Made by a program: the position numbers and the translations under genes. Of a stretch of DNA of 64,000 nt, positions 59,773 through 64,000 are shown piece after piece (within the stretch, counting starts at the first letter, position 1; every line of letters starts with the position of its first letter). The notes beneath the pieces were generated by a model that worked only from the letters and a program-made list of their open reading frames with translations, did no database searches and was not told the DNA's origin. This DNA comes from an uncultured Bacteroidales bacterium (GTDB lineage: Bacteria > Bacteroidota > Bacteroidia > Bacteroidales > UBA932), in assembly GCA_944326325.1 (NCBI GenBank), contig CALVDQ010000012.1:1-64000 (forward strand), read 5' to 3'.

Positions 59773-61330
59773 AATGATGTCAGGAGACTATTTCCGCCTG
59801 TTCGTACGCAGGGAAGGCAAGGTCGTCCTCGGAAGGCGGTATTCCAACCTTTGGCTGCTGGCAGGTGTCCTCGCCCTTACGTTCATGGCGATATCTTTCA
59901 GCAATGCGAGCCTCGACTACCTGTCTTTCAAGATGGATGACCCGTTCATAAACTGGCTGGATATCGAGAATACTTCGGACAGGTCGGATTACTATGGGCT
60001 GATACAGGCTCTGGAGGATTCTACATTCAAGGAAGAATACCATATAATCAAGTATCAGGAGGACTATAAGTTTTCATACAACTTCTTTTCGGAAGACAAG
60101 GAACTCAGGTATTTCACAGGGAGGTTCTTCCAGGAAATCAACACTCCTCTTGTGGATGCGATACTGAGTGATGACAATGTTGTCGGAAACCAGAAGGTTG
60201 ATTCCGTGAGTGCGATAGATCCGCAGTCGATAGGGGTGATAATGACGGAAGACATGCTTTCATCGCTTGGCTACGACAAGGCTCCGGCATATATCGGCTA
60301 TGCCCGGTATTCACCCGGGGCAGATACCCTCGGCTTCAGCCTGTACACAGATGAAAGCTATGCTTCCGTGCCGGTCCCTGTACTCGGCGTAGTCCGCAAG
60401 CTGCCGGGGAATGTGGATTTCATCTCATCGGCTTTTTTTCTGGAACAGGATTTCAACGACTATTCCAATCCGTTCTATATGACGGACCCGGAGTATGCCT
60501 CCACCCTGCACTACTATGTCCCGGATGATGTGGATCTGGATGACTTCGAGGCATCTGTGACAGATGCAGCCGGGAAATACGGCATAGAACTGCAGCCGGA
60601 CAGGATGTCCTTCTACCTGCCGCAGATCGAGCCGTTCAGGAAAGGCGCTTTCATATCTTTCTTTCCGCCGGACAGCATAGACTTCCGTGCCCTCCAGAGT
60701 CTTGACCGGGAGATATTGTCGTCCGCCCCGGACAGTGACATAACCAGAGTCTATGATTTCCATTTTTCGGACAGCTATATCAGCCAGATATCCTTTGTCT
60801 CGGTACATTTCAACGATCTTGTCAGGGTAAGGGATTTCGAGGAATACGTATTCCAGAATTTCTTCATCAGGATAGATATGTCCCAAGTGAATGCAAAGGA
60901 GAATTTCAACACAGTGAGCATAATGGCCAACATCCTTTCATGGGTTATCGTCATATTTTCGATCCTGTGCATTATTCTTTTCATCGTGAACCTGCTGCAG
61001 TCGTACTTCCAGAAGGTCAGGAAAAACATAGGGACATTCAAGGCTTTCGGTATAAGCAATGCCGAACTGACGAGGGTCTACCTGCTGATCATGTCGGGAA
61101 CTGTGGTTTCGGCAGTCGTGATATCCTTCCTTGCCGTCTGTATCCTGCAGCTTGTCCTCCTGCTGGCAGGAGCGCAGTGGGCAGAAGGCTTCGGCTATCT
61201 GTCGGTATGGAATGTCAAGACTTTGTATGCAGTGCTGATAATCCTGACAAGCTCGGTGGTCACGGTTTACTGTGTGATGCGCCGGCTTCTGTCATCGACT
61301 CCTGGAGACTTGATTTATGATAGGCAATAA
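59762..61330 (+). CDS. FtsX/MacB-type permease with large periplasmic domain
   Basis: A 522-residue inner-membrane protein. One helix lies near the N-terminus (about 29-49), then a periplasmic domain of about 330 residues, then three helices (about 393-420, 440-470 and 485-505) in the FtsX core arrangement, with YFQKVRKNIGTFKAFGISNAEL between them. Starts at 59774 or 59777 are possible. Families of this type do not carry solutes across the bilayer but move lipoproteins or peptides from the periplasmic side, or activate periplasmic enzymes. No MacA-like partner is seen. The next gene, a big lipoprotein, starts six bases later. Confidence 0.85.
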   Translation: MKDKMMSGDYFRLFVRREGKVVLGRRYSNLWLLAGVLALTFMAISFSNASLDYLSFKMDDPFINWLDIENTSDRSDYYGLIQALEDSTFKEEYHIIKYQEDYKFSYNFFSEDKELRYFTGRFFQEINTPLVDAILSDDNVVGNQKVDSVSAIDPQSIGVIMTEDMLSSLGYDKAPAYIGYARYSPGADTLGFSLYTDESYASVPVPVLGVVRKLPGNVDFISSAFFLEQDFNDYSNPFYMTDPEYASTLHYYVPDDVDLDDFEASVTDAAGKYGIELQPDRMSFYLPQIEPFRKGAFISFFPPDSIDFRALQSLDREILSSAPDSDITRVYDFHFSDSYISQISFVSVHFNDLVRVRDFEEYVFQNFFIRIDMSQVNAKENFNTVSIMANILSWVIVIFSILCIILFIVNLLQSYFQKVRKNIGTFKAFGISNAELTRVYLLIMSGTVVSAVVISFLAVCILQLVLLLAGAQWAEGFGYLSVWNVKTLYAVLIILTSSVVTVYCVMRRLLSSTPGDLIYDRQ

Positions 61331-61336
61331 TCTGTT

Positions 61337-64000
61337 ATGAAACATTCGGGAAAAATATCCATATCCCTGGCTGTGCTCGCCGTCCTTGCCTCCTGCAGTA
61401 AGAATGGCGGTGATGAGCTCGTCTCGATAGACGGCGGGGTGCTGTCGGACAAAGAGGTGGAGCTGTCCCCGGTCGGAGGTTCCTTCAGGCTGGCGTTCAC
61501 GTCCGGGACGGATTGGAATGTCACAGGCCCGTTCTGGCTGACCGTGAGTCCTGAAAGCGGCAGGGCAGGGACTGCGACGGTCACATTGTCTGCCGGGCTC
61601 AACAGCAGCCGCAGCACCAGGAGTACCGAGCTGTATTTCTCGGAAGAAAGTGTAGTCAATGTGGTACAGCCGTATCCGTATCTCAGGATAGACAGCGGGA
61701 CAGGTGACTTTGCCATAGACCATGAATTCAATTATAATGAAAGCCTTAGGTCCGGTATCGGCACGCTTGTACTTCCATTGGAGTCCAATGTGAAATGGCA
61801 GGTGCAGGCAGACGCCGGTCTTTCGGGTTTCTCGGTTTCGGCCCTTGAAGGGGAGAATGATCTGGATCTGGTGATAGCTCCGCTGACAAACAATTACGGG
61901 AAAGAGCCACGCTCTACAGGATTCGATATCGTGCCGGTGATGGAAGACGGGAGCGGTGGTATGACGGAGATTCCGCAGGAAGCGGCGGACCGTTATTCTG
62001 TGTCACTTGTCCAGGACAATTTCCTCTTCCTTGTGGATGATTCGGCAGACGAATTACGTGTTACGATATCTGACTGCAACGAGACATACTCTGTCATCCG
62101 TCTTGATGAATACGGTGAGGTTGACGCCTCTGAACCGGAGAGGACAGGCAATGTCCCTGCTGTACTCCAGATAGAGGCTGAGTCTCCATGGGAGCTTGCC
62201 GGATATCCGGAGTGGCTTTCCGTGGATCCTGCTTCCGGGCAGAATATCTCTGTTACACTGGATGCCGACGGCGTCTCTCCTGAAAGGGAGGACCGGCAGG
62301 GAACGGTGGTCCTCAGCGCAGAGGACGGCAATGTACAGAGGGAGATACAGGTCGTGCAGGAGGGGTACCTCTTTGACGTGGAGTCGGATGACATTCAGGA
62401 CGGAAGTCTTGTGATACCGTGGGGCGACCTTTCGGCAAGGACTGTCACTTTGAATACGAACGGACCTTGGGAGATCCGGGACATTCCGGAGTGGCTCGAA
62501 GTGACACCTTCATCATGTGATGAACCTGCATCCCTGAGCGGGGTTTCCTCGCATGAGATAACGCTCAAGGTCAGGGAAGAGAATCTGGATTTCGAGGACA
62601 GAACGGCGGATATCGTCTTTTCACGCCTTGTGAAGCCGGAGGGCTACGGGGGATCCGATCCTGTGGATGTCGTCGTCCGCATTGTCCACAGCCGGTTCGT
62701 GTTCGATGTCACCCCGTCCCCTGTGCTCGGCAGGATACCTACGATGAACACCCTGCCATATCCTGTAGAAATAGAGTGTTCCGGTCCATGGGAAATCGAA
62801 TCCGTGCCGGACTGGCTTAATATACCGGTTTCCTCGGGGACAGGGAACGAGACAATATGGGTAAATGCAAAATCCGCCAATCCGGATATGGACAACGACA
62901 GGACTGCGGTCCTCCGGTTCATAAGCCTGAAACATCAGGAGTCCGGCATTGAAGCTTACCGCAGTGTAGAAATAGTGCAGAGAAAATATACGTTCGAACT
63001 GACTCCGAGTCCGGAACTCCAGCATATCCCTGCATACCGGACCGTCTTCCCGGGCTATGTCCTGCATCTGCAGTGTTCGGCAGAATGGGAGATCGTCTCT
63101 TATCCTGAATGGCTGGTTCCGGACGTGACATCGGGGGACGGTATGGAGGATGTGGACATTGCGTTTACTCCGGAAACCAATACCCGGAAAGTTTCCCGTT
63201 CGGACGAGATAAATCTGAGGGACAGCTATACCGGAGATGTGCGGAACGTGGCCGTGGAACAGGACGGTTTTGTCTTTGACGAATCTTCTGTGTCCATAGA
63301 CGGGATTCCCGTGATGAATTCCACCTCGTATCAGGTGTCTTTCGGACTGACTGCGGAAGCTCCGTGGGAACTTGTATCCTACGATGAGTGGACGGGACCG
63401 TCCGCATTGTCAGGTGAAGGCATCTCGTCCGGAATCACTGTACTTTATTTCCAGCCTGAACCTAATCCGCTTCTGACCGGCAGGACTGGAAGTGCGGTTA
63501 TAAGAAGCCTTGTCAACGATGAAGAGAAACGGGTGGAGTTCAGCCAGGAACGGTATGTATTCGATGACAGTCCGGAAGAGTACCGGTTTACGGAGCTTTC
63601 TTCGTCGCAGGTGTCTCTGGAGGTGGAATGTTCGGGTCCATGGACGGTGGATGCTCCGTCGTGGGTTGTCTTTTCTCCTTCGCAGGGCCAGTCATCGCAG
63701 ACCGCCGGCATCTCTGTCCGGAACAATCTGACCTCAGCGGAACGCACTGCTTCCTGTGTCCTTACAAGTACCTTGAACGGTCTGGAGCGGAACATCACGA
63801 TACGCCAGGACGCTTTCGAATTCGACCGGTCCCCTCTGTCATATTCTTTCACGGCACTGGAGGAGAGGAAGGAAAGTTTCGGTATCCTGTGTTCTGGCGG
63901 TTGGACGGCGCGCAATGTCCCTGAATGGGTAACGTTGTCGCGTACGCGAGGGGACGGCAGCGAAGAAGGGGCCGTCGACGATGTGGTCCTTTCCGTGTCA
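61337..64000 (+). CDS. Large tandem-BACON lipoprotein, cut by window end
   Basis: The frame is open from the ATG at 61337 to the last base, giving at least 888 residues. The N-terminus is a lipoprotein signal ending VLASC (Cys20). The rest is a string of about nine BACON or BACON-like beta-sandwich modules of 85-115 residues. Most carry the signature Trp pair, e.g. TDWNVTGPFWLTVSPESG, SPWELAGYPEWLSVDP, GPWEIRDIPEWLEVTP and GPWEIESVPDWLNIPV, and end in a VxQxx phrase before the next module's F/Y-x-F-D. BACON domains are thought to bind glycans or mucin, or to act as spacers. As the last visible gene of the kinase-FHA cluster it would be a long surface fibre or binding protein. Confidence 0.88.
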   Translation, partial: MKHSGKISISLAVLAVLASCSKNGGDELVSIDGGVLSDKEVELSPVGGSFRLAFTSGTDWNVTGPFWLTVSPESGRAGTATVTLSAGLNSSRSTRSTELYFSEESVVNVVQPYPYLRIDSGTGDFAIDHEFNYNESLRSGIGTLVLPLESNVKWQVQADAGLSGFSVSALEGENDLDLVIAPLTNNYGKEPRSTGFDIVPVMEDGSGGMTEIPQEAADRYSVSLVQDNFLFLVDDSADELRVTISDCNETYSVIRLDEYGEVDASEPERTGNVPAVLQIEAESPWELAGYPEWLSVDPASGQNISVTLDADGVSPEREDRQGTVVLSAEDGNVQREIQVVQEGYLFDVESDDIQDGSLVIPWGDLSARTVTLNTNGPWEIRDIPEWLEVTPSSCDEPASLSGVSSHEITLKVREENLDFEDRTADIVFSRLVKPEGYGGSDPVDVVVRIVHSRFVFDVTPSPVLGRIPTMNTLPYPVEIECSGPWEIESVPDWLNIPVSSGTGNETIWVNAKSANPDMDNDRTAVLRFISLKHQESGIEAYRSVEIVQRKYTFELTPSPELQHIPAYRTVFPGYVLHLQCSAEWEIVSYPEWLVPDVTSGDGMEDVDIAFTPETNTRKVSRSDEINLRDSYTGDVRNVAVEQDGFVFDESSVSIDGIPVMNSTSYQVSFGLTAEAPWELVSYDEWTGPSALSGEGISSGITVLYFQPEPNPLLTGRTGSAVIRSLVNDEEKRVEFSQERYVFDDSPEEYRFTELSSSQVSLEVECSGPWTVDAPSWVVFSPSQGQSSQTAGISVRNNLTSAERTASCVLTSTLNGLERNITIRQDAFEFDRSPLSYSFTALEERKESFGILCSGGWTARNVPEWVTLSRTRGDGSEEGAVDDVVLSVS

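Noticed and set aside
47512-64000. Type VI secretion cluster, because of FHA, PP2C, kinase and the TssR-like protein
   Set aside because: No sheath, tube, spike, baseplate or ClpV gene is present in the window; only the TssR-like resemblance remains.

Overview
The window looks like a chromosome segment of a Bacteroidota bacterium, most likely order Bacteroidales. This rests on repeated promoters of the form TTTG-N19/20-TAnnTTTG, many lipoproteins with short lipoboxes, and family content typical of the phylum (BACON domains, fimbrillin, DUF4465, DUF4254, DUF5689, GH92, TonB receptors, S41 protease). Base composition is moderately GC-rich by eye. I cannot fix the genus.

Left part (1-7.6 kb): the 3' end of a 5S rRNA gene with its terminator, then a promoter and the lysine/diaminopimelate genes lysC-dapB-dapA, a DUF4465 lipoprotein, a DUF4254 + GT9 glycosyltransferase pair, the rpsP-rimM operon on the minus strand, a DUF2147 secreted protein, and a complete tRNA-Leu(GAG) with promoter and terminator. 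From 7.9 to 16.4 kb lies what looks like an extracellular nucleic-acid-use locus: a BACON/lamin-tail lipoprotein, a DRGH-type non-specific nuclease, an exonuclease/endonuclease/phosphatase-family enzyme, a TonB-type receptor and a DUF5689 lipoprotein. An M3 metallopeptidase follows.

Middle part (18.7-47.1 kb): mostly housekeeping genes (manA, ROK sugar kinase, gpmI, rnr, S41 protease, rdgB, recO, U32 protease-family enzyme, polyprenyl synthase, rsgA, MATE, pepT, ZIP transporter, OPT transporter). Between them are a lipoprotein with a possible caspase/gingipain-like His-Cys pair plus LRRs, a MORN/BACON protein, a fimbrillin and a rare GH92-GH125 mannosidase fusion. Two gene starts (S41 protease, rsgA) are preceded by tandem 81-bp repeats whose end supplies the TATATTTG promoter box. 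A separate 172-bp tandem repeat sits between MATE and the fimbrillin.

Right part (47.2-64 kb): a structured RNA resembling 6S RNA, then a run of thirteen tightly packed plus-strand genes: FHA protein, PP2C phosphatase, FHA-TM protein, FHA-FHA-TM-trypsin protein, repeat-containing lipoprotein, Ser/Thr kinase, outer-membrane beta-barrel, two small envelope proteins, a periplasmic vWA protein resembling TssR, an ABC ATPase, an FtsX-type permease, and a large tandem-BACON lipoprotein cut by the window edge. I read this as one transmembrane phospho-signalling system linking cytoplasmic kinase/phosphatase/FHA domains to the periplasm and outer membrane. It is the best candidate in the window for an undescribed system.
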